Positions 1 to 11,033 of a DNA stretch of 64,000 bases are shown one piece after another. The DNA is from Pleurodeles waltl (lineage: Eukaryota; Chordata; Amphibia; Caudata; Salamandridae). The notes beneath the pieces were generated by a model that saw only the letters and a program-made list of their open reading frames with translations, ran no database searches and was not told the origin of the DNA. A program made the position numbers and the translations under genes. Every line of letters begins with the position of its first letter. The first letter of the stretch is position 1. The stretch lies in assembly GCF_031143425.1 (NCBI RefSeq), contig NC_090448.1:331278177-331342176 (forward strand), given 5' to 3'.

Positions 1-32
1 TCTACCTCACCTAAAACAAAGAAAGATGAAAA

Positions 33-139
33 GCCTAGAACACCTGGTATTTCCAGGTGATCTCTCCTCCTGTACTAACCTGACCTGACCGTGCCTAACT
101 TCTGAGATCAGATGATTTCAGGGTGGTATGGCTGTAGGC
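33..139 (-). pseudogene. 5S rRNA pseudogene, unit 1
   Basis: About 107 bp against roughly 119 for a full gene. It lacks one copy of the CTGATCTCG direct repeat (10-bp deletion) and has scattered substitutions in the internal promoter region. Confidence 0.8.
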
Positions 140-253
140 ACTGAGGGCACTGATTTTTAGAACCTCTGCTTTTTTCCTTCAACTTTAGTGCTGGCTATAG
201 TAAGCGGGACATATCAACCACTTCACCAAAAGCAAAAACAATCTATATAAAAT

Positions 254-371
254 GTCTACAGTACCTGATATTTTCAGGCAGTTTCCCATCCCAGTACTAA
301 GCAGGCCTGACTCTGCATAACTTCTGAGATGACAGGAGATCGGGTGCTTTCAGGCTGGTGTGGCGGTAGAC
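254..371 (-). pseudogene. 5S rRNA pseudogene, unit 2
   Basis: Full length (about 118 bp), keeps both CTGATCTC-like repeats, but with many substitutions. The gypsy element inserted 8 bp beyond it. Confidence 0.8.
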
Positions 372-379
372 ACTAAGGG

Positions 380-468
380 TGTTGTGTTCACCAAGGAAAA
401 GAGAAGACGTCACTATGGGGTAAGAAAAGTCAACTACTTTATTCTTCTATAAGTACAATACAAACGGT
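380..468 (-). repeat. Gypsy 3' LTR, distal part
   Basis: Matches the start of the plus-strand copy at 16708 (TGTTGTRTTCACCAAGG). On the minus strand it carries an AATAAA polyadenylation signal (complement at 438-443), which is also present in the 5' LTR (16767-16772). Bases 466-468 (GGT) probably represent the mutated Harbinger duplication of TGT. Confidence 0.9.
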
Positions 469-770
469 GGGGGTCATTCCGACCTCGGCGGTAGAAGTCG
501 CTTACCGCCGGCCAGAAGGCCGCCATAACACCGCCGCGGCCGCGGGAAACCGCCACGGTCATTCTGACCCGCAACTGGCAAACCGCCAAAAACCCGACAT
601 CCACAAAAGTCAGCCACACCAAAGTTCAGCAGGAAACTGGCGATGACCAAACCTCCACCGTCACGCCAACAGAAATACGCCCATGCCATTCCGACCCGCA
701 AATCCCTGCAGCGGTCTTTCAACTGCGGTATTCCATTGGCGGTACACACCGCCGCGGTCAAAATACACAC
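469..770. promoter_or_regulatory. Left subterminal GGCGGT/ACCGCC cluster of Harbinger copy 1
   Basis: Over ten GGCGGT or ACCGCC motifs in both orientations, including the palindrome CCGCGGCCGCGG near 534-545. The same motif packs the right end (11150-11444) and both ends of copies 2 and 3. By analogy with other Harbinger elements these are likely binding sites for the Myb/SANT helper proteins; M1 must also be promoted from this zone. No promoter motif is identified. Confidence 0.6.
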
Positions 771-1060
771 ACCTTTACAAAACACTACCACATTGGATAA
801 TTCAAAATACACACACCTGAGACACATACACACACCACTCCCACACACCCAATTAACTATAAAACACACACCCACATCACCCACAAACCCCTACGACCAC
901 AATTGCGAGTGAAGGACAGAGAGAGAGAGAGCACAGCATAGAGTACACCATCACACAGAGGCAAATCACAACATCACCCACACAATTTCCATGCACAAAA
1001 CACCACACTCACCACACTCTACAACACATACACCACCCCTCACCTCATCCACACCACCCC

Positions 1061-2474
1061 ATGGCACCCCAAAGACACCCCAGGTTCTCTGACGCAGAAC
1101 TCAGGGTCATGGTGGAGGAAATAGTTTGTGTAGAGCCCCAGCTCTTCGGGGCACAGGTGCAGCACACCACCATTGCCAGGAAGATGGAGCTATGGAGCAG
1201 AATAGTGGACAGGGTCAACGCTGTGGGACAGCATCCACGCAATCGGGACGACATCAGGAAGCGGTGGAACGACCTACGGGGGAAGGTGCGTTCCATGGTA
1301 TCAAGGCACAACATCGCGGTACAGCGGACTGGCGGCGGACCCCCACCTACTCCCCCAGAATTCACAGTGTGGGAGGAGGAAGTCTTGCACATTCTGCATC
1401 CTGAGGGCCTCGCAGGAGTAGGCGGAGGAATGGACTCTGGTAAGTCAAATCTCCACCACTTCATTCCCCCCACCCCACCTGCATGCCAAATCATACCCCC
1501 ACCCTCACCCCCATCACACCAACTCCTTGCAAATGGCTCACCATCACATCCCACCCATCCCAAAACCTAGCCCTGCGTGCGTCCCCAAAGCATGGACACC
1601 CATCCCCAAAGCATGCCCACTGCACACACCCATCACCCCCACAAGCCACCGTCACAAAAGCCCCCACAAGGGAATGCCAGCACTGGGGGACACGGCCACC
1701 CACCCATTACACGAAATGCCACACACAGAAGCAATAACCATACTCTTATACCCCTGCAGGACCCGAACGCCACCACACCGCCCAGGAGGGTCCAGAGATG
1801 TCCATCCCACCCCCAGAAGAGGCCCCCAGTGATGACAGCAGCTCTGTCTCCCTGGACCCTGATGACCAGCCCGGCCCATCGGGGACCTCGGGACAGTCGG
1901 TTCCCACAGACAGCCACAGGCTACACCAGACCTAACCCCCTCTGGGAACACCAGCACAGCTCCCACCCAGCGGGCCCATGCCTCTGTCTCCAGGACACGT
2001 CAATCAGCGGTGTGTCCACCACTACAGGGCACCCAGGTTGACCCACCACCCCAACAACAACAGGGACCTGGGGGCAGTGGTAGTGGGCACACCGTCCAGG
2101 GGACAGAGGCCCAGGGAAACAGGGGAACTGGGAGGGCTGCTGTGCGACAGGGGGGGGACAGGCCCAGGGAACCGACTCTCCAAGAGGCCCTCTCCTCCAT
2201 CATGGGAGCATACCACCACTCCCAGGAGACGATGGCTACGGTACTGGCCAGGTTCCAGGAGATCCAGGTCATGCAGGAGCAACAGTACATGGGGTTCAGA
2301 GAGGAACTGAGGAACATTAGTTCCTCAATGGGGACCATCATCGTGGCCCTAACCCAGATAGTCACCACATTGCGGGACCATGTGGCACCACAAAGGGCCC
2401 CTGTCACTAGCCTGGACCAGGAACAGCCTACCACCTCCGCCGGCGCTAGTGGACAGGAGGCCCCCACACAATGA
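1061..2474 (+). pseudogene. M1: Harbinger Myb/SANT DNA-binding protein, frameshifted
   Basis: Exon 1 (1061-1439, 379 nt) starts at an ATG shared with copies 2 and 3 and encodes a NAIF1-like Myb/SANT domain. Visible motifs are PRFSDAELRVMVEEI, then RKMELWSRIVDRVNAVGQ, then KRWNDLRGKV. It ends in phase 1 at TCTG/GTAAGT. Exon 2 begins at 1760 after CCCTGCAG and gives an acidic stretch DDSSSVSLDPDDQPGPSGTSG-like before a stop at 1933-1935. The rest of the family protein continues one frame away at 2010-2474 as a coiled-coil region. A small indel near 1905-1920, seen against copy 3, separates the two frames. Role: DNA-binding helper that brings the transposase to the element ends and to the nucleus (family knowledge). 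The gene is tail-to-tail with the transposase. An ATTAAA at 2770-2775 may be its polyadenylation signal. Confidence 0.82.
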
Positions 2475-2769
2475 CGGGCCACCAGAACCCCACCTCCTGC
2501 AGAAGATGAACCACCCCGCAAGCGGAACCTGAGATCTCACAAGAAGACAGAGTAGGATTGCAAGACCCCCGCCAGCAAACAATACCCCCTGATGTCATCC
2601 CACTGTCCCACATTGTCACCCTGTCCAACCTTGAACTGCCCCTGCTCCATCCTTCCACAGGCATATGGACAATGCACCTGTGCGACTGAGAACTGGACTC
2701 TGCCATGGACATTACTCCACCATCACCCATCCCCGTTTGACAATTATGTTCCTTTAATTTAGCACTTGA

Positions 2770-2775
2770 ATTAAA
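2770..2775 (+). terminator. Candidate polyadenylation signal of M1 (ATTAAA)
   Basis: ATTAAA about 295 bp past the last M1 frame. The aligned position in copy 3 has a canonical AATAAA (54469-54474), which supports a real 3' end between the convergent genes. Confidence 0.5.
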
Positions 2776-3061
2776 TCACTTCTTGCACTAAAAAAATCTG
2801 GAGTCTGCTTGTATTTTGAACAAATGTATTAGACATAACGGTGCCAAAATGTTCAGTTACATTGTGATGACAACATACCACTGTCACACAGCTGTAGTCC
2901 ATGGGCAAACAAAGCAGAGGTCACGCAGTGGGGCCCACAGCTCTGAAAACGGAAGGGAAAGTCACAACTCAGTTAACAGGAACTGGGGGGGAACTCAGAC
3001 AGTAGAGAGGCAGGAGACTTTAAGTAAATGTAAAATGGCGTGGTTGATTCATACCTGTGTG

Positions 3062-4097
3062 CTACTGAAAATACTGTTGTATCACTGTGTCCCTGTTGTC
3101 TGTGTCGTCCCCGTCGTCCTCCTCCTCTTCACTCTCCACAGGCTCCACAGCTGCTACAACACCACCATCTGGACCATCCTCCTGCAGGAAAAGCACCTGG
3201 TGTCGCAAAGCCAGGTTGTGAAGCATACAGCAGGCCACGATGATATGGCACACCTTCTTTGGTGAGTACATTAGGGATCCCCCTGTCATATGCAGGCACC
3301 TAAACCTGGCCTTCAGGAGGCCGAAGGTTCTTTCTATAATCCTCCTAGTTCGCCCCTGGGCCTCATTGTAACGTTCCTCTGCCCTTGTCCTGGGATTCCT
3401 CACTGGGGTCAGTAGCCACGACAGGTTGGGGTAACCAGAGTCACCAATTAGCCACACACGGTGTCTCTGTAGCTGTTCCATCACGTAAGGGATGCTGCTA
3501 TTTCGCATGATGTACGCATCATGCACTGACCCAGGGAACTTGGCATTTACATGGGAGATGTACTGGTCAGCCAAACAGACCACCTGGACATTCATAGAAT
3601 GATAACTTTTTCTGTTCCTGTACACCTGCTCACTTCCACTGGGGGGAACCAAGGCCACATGGGTCCCATCAATGGCACCAATGATGTTGGGGATATGTCC
3701 AAGGGCATAGAAATCACCCTTCACTGTAGCCAAATCTCCCACCTCAGGGAAAACAATGTAGCTCCGCATGTATTTCATCAGGGCAGACAACACTCTGGAC
3801 AAAACCTTAGAAAACATAGGCTGAGACATCCCTGATGATATGGCCACTGTTGTTTGGAATGATCCACTTGCCAAAAAATGGAGTACTGACAGAACCTGCA
3901 CCAGAGGGGGAATCCCTGTGGGTTGGCGAATGGGGGACATCAGGTCTGACTCCAGCTGGGCACACAGTTCCTGTATAGTGCCTCGGTCCAGTCTGTATGT
4001 AAGTATGACATGTCTTTCTTCCATTGTCGACAGGTCAACCAGGGGTCTGTACACGGGAGGATTCCTCCATCTCCTCGCAAGTCCCAGCGGACGGTGC
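3062..4097 (-). CDS. Harbinger DDE transposase, main exon (intact)
   Basis: HARBI1-like nuclease of the DDE_4 type that cuts and joins the element ends. The frame is open from 4291 to the stop at 3062 (409 codons if unspliced). Counted on that frame, the catalytic residues are D208 (in GAIDGTH), D284 (in LIGDSGYP) and E320 (in RIIERTFGLLK), followed by CCMLHNL and an acidic C-terminus. I place the true exon start at 4097: CTTCCTAG precedes it, and the same position in copy 3 is a pyrimidine-rich acceptor. Exon 1 at 11034-11116 ends in CG with phase 2 and joins exactly, giving a predicted 372-residue protein. The M2 gene and the satellite lie inside that intron. Unlike copy 3, no intron splits the LIGDSGY codons. 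No stop or frameshift seen; expression is unknown. Confidence 0.93.
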
Positions 4098-4545
4098 CTA
4101 GGAAGGACAACAGCGAGAACAGAGTCAATCAACCCACAGGTACGTAACCACAGCTTGCACATTACACGATTCGCTATGCATTGAATGGCTTGTATGAGTG
4201 GCAATGCAAGGCCTAGGCCTATGTGACGCAGTAGAAATTCAGCCATGTGGGCCCTTGAAATGGCGCCTGCCTGACCTGTGAAGTGTGACAATGGGATGTG
4301 AGGTCAATGCGCTGGCGTGGCACACCGTGGCGGTAGGCGGTCGAAGACCGCGGCGCAAAGCAGCATTGGTTAACATTGAACCCGGTGGGTCTCAGGAGCC
4401 AATGACGATGTGCGCCGGGGGTCGCGGTACGCACCGCCGCGGGCGTGACCGCCATTTTCTACTTGCTTAATCACTCGAGACCTGATCATCCACAGGAGAG
4501 GACCTATACTGCAAGTGCTGCTCTGAACTCGGTCTGGAAGAGACA

Positions 4546-7190
4546 ATGGCTGCTGCGACTGGGGAAAGGGCCCCTGCCTTCACATCTGAGGAATTGGATA
4601 AACTTGTTGATGGGGTCCTCCCCCAGTATGCCCTACTCTGCGGTCCTCCAGACCAACAGGTAAGTACACTGGGAGTGCGTAATATGGGCTATGCCTGTGT
4701 TGAGTGGGGTGGATGTAAGATGGTGGGGAGGGGAGCGAATGAGGAGTGCAACGCACGACAGATGAGAGCATGTGCCACATGGCAAGGTTGGGGAGGGGGG
4801 GCCGCGCACATTGACCATGCAGAAAAGTAAAGACATTTTTCTTTCAACCCTGTACATGTCACATAGGTCAGCGCCCATCAAAAGATCGACATTTGGCGTG
4901 CCATCGCCAAGGACGTCCGGGCCCTGGGGGTCCACAACAGACGGGGCACCCACTGCCGCAAGAGGTGGGAGGACATCCGCCGCGGGAGCAGAAAGACCGA
5001 CGAGGCTCTGCTGGGGATGGCCTCCCAATGTAGGAGGGGTGCCAGTCGTCAATTGACCCCCCTGATGTCCCGGATCCTGGCGGTGGCCTACCCCGATTTA
5101 GATGGGCGCGTGAGGACATCACAGCAGACACAAGGCGGTGAGTATCAGCACATTCCGCTATATTAGCGCACAGTGGAGGCGTCTGGGTGGGGGAGGAGGG
5201 CTGTGGCTATCTTTAGGCCAGGGCGGTTTCTGTAGGCTAGGCCCCTCTGTTAGACATGGCCCTGTGCCCCCGCCCCCCACCTCTGTAGAGTGCTAAGTAC
5301 AGCTATCCATTGCCCGGGCTCACCTATGTGTGCATTAGTTGTCCATAGACTTGTAGGCCAAGTCACTTTCATTGACTAGTGTACCCCGAGTGCGCGGCGT
5401 AGTGCATGGGGCTTCTGTGTCTGTCCTCTCCGCCAACGGTGCCGCCAATGCATGCACTCAACATGTCTTCCTTTCTTCTCCCCCCCCTTTTTTTTGGTTT
5501 TCCTGTTCATGTGTGCATTAGCATCATCAGGCGGAGGAGAAGTGGCATCGGCGCACGAGGGAGCTGCATCTCACATGGCCCCGGAGGGCCCTGCAACCGA
5601 CTCCGAGTTCACCAGTGAGACGGAGGGCGAGGGGGGCTCCACAACGGGGACCCGTGGAGACGTCAGCGACACAACACGTCCTCTGAAGGGAGCTCCCTTG
5701 TGGTGGCCGCAACATCCGTGCCCACCGCAACAACAGGTACAGCCGCCACCCAGCGCACCAGCTCTGCCCTCCCAGCAGCCCCTCAGCTTTCGCCCCGTGC
5801 CCGCTCGGCCAGGAAGCCGGGCATCTCCTTCGCCCCTGGCACCTCAGGTCCTGCCCCAGTTACCCCTGCTGCCCTCAGTGCGGAGATCATTGACCTCCTC
5901 CAGACGCTCATTGTTGGGCAGTCTACCCTTTTGAATGCCATCCAGGGGGTAGAAAGGGAGGTGCATTGGAGCAATGCATACCTGGAGGGCATTCATTCGG
6001 GTCAGGCTGCCCATCAGCGATCGTTCAACGCTCTGGCCTCAGCACTGACGGCAGCAATTGTCCCTGTGTCTAGCCTCCCCCCTCCAACTTCCTCAACCCA
6101 GTCCCACTCCCCTGTTCCTCTGCCTATCCCAGACACACCTACAAACCAGCCTGCACACACATCAACACCCAAGGGCAGCTCATCCAGACATAAGCACCAC
6201 AGATCACACAAGCATTCACCCAAGCAACATCCACATGCAGACACAGCAACACCCACTGCCTCCACTGTGTCCCCCTCCTCCTCATCTCCCTCCTCCCTCC
6301 CTGTGACGTCTCCACTCACACCTGCATGCACACCACCATCAGCCAGTATGTCCATCACCACCACACCCACCAGAACAGTCTGCACAGGTGCAGTCACCAC
6401 CCCCACTACCATTTACACGTCCCCTGTGTCCTCTCCCAGTGTGTCTGTCACCCCCTCTTCCAAACCACACAAACGCAGGCAGCCACCCACCCAACAGCCA
6501 TCCACCTCACGACAGCCTCCGTCACAAGCACCTGCACCCAAAGACAGCACACTTGACTCTCCTACAACCACATCCTCTTCCTCCACTCCCATACCCACTA
6601 CAACTACCCGTCCCTGTCTTTCTAAATTGATTTTCCTTTCCAACCTTGACCTCTTTCCAACAACTGACACACCCCCTCCATCTCGTAAGACTCCAACCAG
6701 CACCTCAGCCACCACAAGCCCTGCACCTACTAGGACCATCGTTCAGGGCTATTGGAGTCCACCAGCTCCTAGGGCAGGAACATCGGCCAGCAGCAAGGGG
6801 ACAGCCAGCCCACCCCCTGGGAAAAGAAGCAAAAAAGGGAAGGGCCGGCGCCACAGGCCTGAGACGGCTGCCCCCAAGGACACCAGCCTTGCACCGTCAC
6901 CTGGCCCATCCACCAAGGGAGGCAAGGGCCCCAGAGATTCTTCCAAGGGAGGCAAGGGCCCCAGAGATTCTTCCAAGGAGGGCAAGGGCCCCAGAGATTC
7001 TTCCAAGGGAGGCAAGGGCCCCAGAGATTCTTCCAAGGAGGGCAAGGGCAGCAAGGCGAAGAAGTCCGGCAGCAGGCGAGCTGCCCAGGAGGGCCCCACC
7101 AGCCCCATTTGGGGTGTGACGGAGGACACCCAGGGGCCCAGGAGTCCAGCACAGGAGGGCCCCGCAAGCGATAGGTCGGATGGCGACTGA
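4546..7190 (+). pseudogene. M2: second Harbinger Myb/SANT protein with long P/S/T-rich tail, one frameshift
   Basis: Three exons. A is 4546-4659 (114 nt, phase 0, CAACAG/GTAAGT). B is 4867-5137 (271 nt, ends phase 1, GGCG/GTGAGT). C is 5522-7190, after a pyrimidine tract and CATTAG. Copy 3 has identical exon A and B lengths. A plus B form a Myb/SANT-like domain (FTSEELDKLVDGVLPQY, then DIWRAIAKDVRALGV, then THCRKRWEDIRR), recalling MYPOP/Myb_DNA-bind_5 proteins. Exon C encodes an acidic Ser/Gly segment, a helical region (LLNAIQGVEREV, AYLEGIHSGQAAHQRSF), then about 350 residues rich in Pro, Ser, Thr and His with Lys-rich repeats. A one-base indel near 5675 shifts the frame relative to copy 3, so the gene is probably broken. 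Its role is inferred to be DNA binding near the element ends; a terminal repeat-recognition division of labour with M1 is speculative. Confidence 0.8.
6914..7053 (+). repeat. 30-bp coding repeat in M2 tail
   Basis: Four to five in-frame 30-bp copies encoding KGGKGPRDSS or KEGKGPRDSS. Copies 2 and 3 have a different repeat (EPATSTA-like) at this place, so the tail repeats arose separately. Confidence 0.85.
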
Positions 7191-7230
7191 GCGGGAATGA
7201 TTGCCCAGATCTGGTTCCCTAGGAACACAA

Positions 7231-7500
7231 GAGAAGCACCGCTGAACAGGGCCCCGCCGTGAGAGGCACCGCTGAACAGGGCCCCGCCGTGAGAAGCACC
7301 GCTGAACAGGGCCCCGCCGTGAGAAGCACCGCTGAACAGGGCCCCGCCGTGAGAGGCACCGCTGAACAGGGCCCCGCCGTGAGAGGCACCGCTGAACAGG
7401 GCCCCGCCGTGAGAAGCACCGCTGAACAGGGCCCCGCCGTGAGAAGCACCGCTGAACAGGGCCCCGCCGTGAGAGGCACCGCTGAACAGGGCCCCGCCGT
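7231..7500 (+). repeat. 30-bp tandem repeat, nine units
   Basis: Exact 30-bp period. The unit is GAGARGCACCGCTGAACAGG followed by GCCCCGCCGT. The only common variation is A or G at the fifth base. It shares GCACCGCT and GGGCCCCGCCGT with the neighbouring 29-bp satellite, so the two have one origin. Confidence 0.95.
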
Positions 7501-10290
7501 CTCTGCACCGCTCCGCTGGGCCCTTCATCTCAAACACCGCTCCGCTGGGCCCTTCCTGTCAAGCACCGCTCCGCTGGGCCCTTCCTGTCAAGCACCGCTC
7601 CGCTGGGCCCCGCCGTCTCTGCACCGCTCCGCTGGGCCCTTCATCTCAAACACCGCTCCGCTGGGCCCCGCCGTCTCTGCACCGCTCCGCTGGGCCCTTC
7701 CTGTCAAGCACCGCTCCGCTGGGCCCTTCCTGTCAAGCACTGCTCCGCTGGGCCCCGCCGTCTCTGCACCGCTCCGCTGGGCCCTTCCTGTCAAGCACCG
7801 CTCCGCTGGGCCCCGCCGTCTCTGCACCGCTCCGCTGGGCCCCGCCGTCTCTGCACCGCTCCTCTGGGCCCCGCCGTCTCTGCACCGCTCCTCTGGGCCC
7901 CGCCGTCTCTGCACCGCTCCTCTGGGCCCCGCCGTCTCTGCACCGCTCCGCTGGGCCCTTCCTGTCAAGCACCGCTCCGCTGGGCCCTTCCTGTCAAGCA
8001 CCGCTCCGCTGGGCCCCGCCGTCTCTGCACCGCTTCGCTGGGCCCCGCCGTCTCTGCACCGCTCCGCTGGGCCCTTCCTGTCAAGCACCGCTCCGCTGGG
8101 CACTTCCTGTCAAGCACCGCTCCGCTGGGCCCTTCCTGTCAAGCACCGCTCCGCTGGGCCCCGCCGTCTCTGCACCGCTCCGCTGGGCCTCGCCGTCTCT
8201 GCACGGCTCCTCTGGGCCCCGCCATCTCTGCACCGCTCCGCTGGGCCCTTCCTGTCAAGCACCGCTCCGCTGGGCCCCGCCGTCTCTGCACCGCTCCGCT
8301 GGGCCCTTCCTGTCAAGCACCGCTCCGCTGGGCCCCGCCGTCTCTGCACCGCTCCGCTGGGCCCCGCCATCTCTGCACCGCTCCGCTGGGCCCTTCCTGT
8401 CAAGCACCGCTCCGCTGGGCCCCGCCGTCTCTGCACCGCTCCGCTGGGCCCCGCCGTCTCTGCACCGCTCCGCTGGGCCCTTCCTGTCAAGCACCGCTCC
8501 CCTGGGCCCTTCCCGTCAAGCACCACTCCGCTGGGCCCTTCCTGTCAAGCACCGCTCCGCTGGGCCCCGCCGTCTCTGCACGCTCCGCTGGGCCCTTCCT
8601 GTCAAGCACCGCTCCGCTGGGCCCCGCCGTCTCTGCACCGCTCTGCTGGGCCCCGCCGTCTCTGCACCGCTCCGCTGGGCCCTTCCTGTCAAGCACCGCT
8701 CCGCTGGGCCCCGCCGTCTCTGCACCGCTCCGCTGGGCCCTTCCTATCAAGCACCGCTCCGCTGGGCCCTTCCTGTCAAGCACCGCTCCGCTGGGCCCTT
8801 CCTGTCAAGCACTGCTCCGCTGGGCCCCGCCGTCTCAGCACCGCTCCTCTGGGCCCCGCCGTCTCTGCACCGCTCCTCTGGGCCCCGCCGTCTCTGCACC
8901 GCTCCTCTGGGCCCCGCCGTCTCTGCACCGCTCCGCTGGGCCCTTCCTGTCAAGCACCGCTCCGCTGGGCCCCGCCGTCTCTGCACCGCTCCGCTGGGCC
9001 CCGCCGTCTCTGCACCGCTCCGCTGGGCCCTTCCTGTCAAGCACCGCTCCGCTGGGCACTTCCTGTCAAGCACCGCTCCGCTGGGCCCTTCCTGTCAAGC
9101 ACCGCTCCGCTGGGCCCCGCCGTCTCTGCACCGCTCCGCTGGGCCCCGCCGTCTCTGCACCGCTCCGCTGGGCCCTGCCGTCTCTGCACCGCTCCTCTGG
9201 GCCCCGCCGTCTCTGCACCGCTCCGCTGGGCCCTTCCTGTCAAGCACCGCTCCGCTGGGCCCCGCCGTCTCTGCACCGCTCCGCTGGGCCCTTCCTGTCA
9301 AGCACCGCTCCGCTGGGCCCTGCCGTCTCTGCACCGCTCCGCTGGGCCCCGCCGTCTCTGCACCGCTCCGCTGGGCCCTTCCTGTCAAGCACCGCTCCGC
9401 TGGGCCCTTCCTGTCAAGCACCGCTCCGCTGGGCCCCGCCGTCTCTGCACCGCTCCGCTGGGCCCTTCCTGTCAAGCACCGCTCCGCTGGGCCCTTCCTG
9501 TCAAGCACCGCTCCCCTGGGCCCTTCCTGTCAAGCACCACTCCGCTGGGCCCTTCCTGTCAAGCACCGCTCCGCTGGGCCCCGCCGTCTCTGCACGCTCC
9601 GCTGGGCCCTTCCTGTCAAGCACCGCTCCGCTGGGCCCCGCCGTCTCTGCACCGCTCTGCTGGGCCCCGCCGTCTCTGCACCGCTCCGCTAGGCCCTTCC
9701 TGTCAAGCACCGCTCCGCTGGGCCCTTCCTATCAAGCACCGCTCCGCTGGGCCCCGCCGTCTCTGCACCGCTGGGCCCTTCCTGTCAAGCACCGCTCCGC
9801 TGGGCCCTTCCTGTCAAGCACCGCTCCACTGGGCCCTTCCTGTCAAGCACCGCTCCACTGGGCCCCGCCGTCTCTGCACCGCTCCACTGGGCCCTTCCTG
9901 TCAAGCACCGCTCCGCTGGGCCCCGCCGTCTCTGCACCGCTCCGCTGGGCCCTGCCGTCTCTGCACTGCTCCGCTGGGCCCTTCCTGTCAAGCACCGCTC
10001 CGCTGGGCCCTTCCTGTCAAGCACCGCTCCGCTGGGCCCCGCCGTCTCAGCACTGCTCCGCTGGGCCCCGCCATCTCTGCACCGCTCCGCTGGGCCCTTC
10101 CTGTCAAGCACCGCTCCGCTGGGCCCCGCCGTCTATGCACCGCTCCGCTGGGCCCCGCCGTCTCTGCACCGCTCCGCTGGGCCCTTCCTGTCAAGCACCG
10201 CTCCGCTGGGCCCTTCCTGTCAAACACCGCTCAGCTGGGCCCCGCCGTCTCTGCACCGCTCCGCTGGGCCCTTCCTGTCAAGCACCGCTG
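7501..10290. repeat. 29-bp GC-rich satellite, about 96 units of two interleaved types
   Basis: Common core GCACCGCTCCGCTGGGCCC (19 bp) alternates irregularly with one of two 10-bp linkers: CGCCGTCTCT (type A) or TTCCTGTCAA (type B). Rare units carry TCCTCT, TCCCCT or one-base deletions. Marked units recur about 985-1015 bp apart, showing a higher-order duplication. The unit has no stop codon in any forward frame, so a long open frame crosses it by composition alone. Copies 2 and 3 lack the array, so it expanded within copy 1, inside the predicted transposase intron. Confidence 0.95.
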
Positions 10291-10329
10291 GCACATTGGC
10301 AGGGCCGGATCTGTGTCGGGCAGGGCTTC

Positions 10330-10560
10330 ACAAAGCACTCTGGGCACCATGCCTCCTCCATAACCAGTGGAGTCTGTAATCCACCAGATGGACTGAGGCT
10401 TTGCACTCCCCAGGATGGTACAGTGGGCAATCCACCCACTGTAGAGACTTGTGAGACTGTGGCTTTGCACTCCCCAGGATGGTACAGTGGGCAATCCACC
10501 CACTGAAAAGACTTGTGGGACTGTGGCTTTGCACTCCCCAGGATGGTACAGTGGGCATGG
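10330..10560. repeat. 64-bp minisatellite remnant, Harbinger copy 1
   Basis: About three units with GGCTTTGCACTCCCCAGGAT and GTGGGCAATCCACCCACTG, preceded by one unit of the 74-bp type (AAGCACTCTGGGCAC). Both repeat types are longer arrays in copies 2 and 3. Confidence 0.85.
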
Positions 10561-11033
10561 AGGCCCCTCGTGGATCTGGCGTCGTGGACTCATGTGGCTG
10601 AGGTGCCCCCCCTTCCCTTCCCCCTGAGGTGCCTGTGGTTTTATTATCTGATGCCCCAGCAGTGTTCTCTCCAATGGAATCGGGTCTCGTGTGTGGGCTT
10701 TGCCCATGTGTTTATGCACATTGGCCCACGAACAATGGCATGTAGCCAAGATGTGCCGGACTTTTGGAATATGTATACATTGTTCATGTTGTGATTTATT
10801 TGTTTTAAAAATCTCATTTTTCACTTAAGTTCAAATATGCTTTAATATACTTCTATTTTAAGGATCATTTTATTTTGTCTTTGAATTATTCCGGGGGGTT
10901 TAGGGGATGTAAATCTGACTTGTTGCTCTGCATTGGTGTGTGGGGATTTGGGGGGGGGGGGGGGTGTCGCGTATGTGTGTGCCCGTAATCTTTTCTCCTC
11001 CCCCCTCCCCTGTGTCGTAGGTGCAGTACTCAC

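Larger units (their letters stand above)
1..379 (-). repeat. Decayed 5S rDNA tandem array, segment 1
   Basis: Two 5S-like units with their spacer, period about 221 bp. On the plus strand each unit reads as the reverse complement of vertebrate 5S rRNA, from GCCTACAGCACC to a GGC.GTAGGC end. The spacer (GAGGGCACTGATGTTTGGAGCC-like, then CTTTAGTGCTGGCCAT-like) recurs in segments 2 and 3. The array breaks at 379 where a gypsy LTR begins and resumes at 16958. Confidence 0.85.

Noticed and set aside
434..912. Short frames in the left Harbinger end
   Set aside because: They lie over terminal and subterminal repeats and are not conserved in copies 2 or 3.
3062..4291. Transposase starting at the ATG at 4291
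   Set aside because: The extra 65 codons upstream of the acceptor are not kept open in copy 3, and a phase-matched first exon exists at the element's far end. It remains an alternative.
6749..10227. Many minus-strand open frames in the same repeats
   Set aside because: Shadows of the same GC-rich units.
7501..10290. CRISPR-like array (29-bp period)
   Set aside because: Units are head-to-tail with no unique spacers, and the context is a vertebrate transposon.
7259..10363. 1034-codon open frame through the satellite
   Set aside because: The 29-bp unit has no stop in any forward frame, so the frame stays open by composition and rotates every unit. No start context or conservation in copies 2 and 3.
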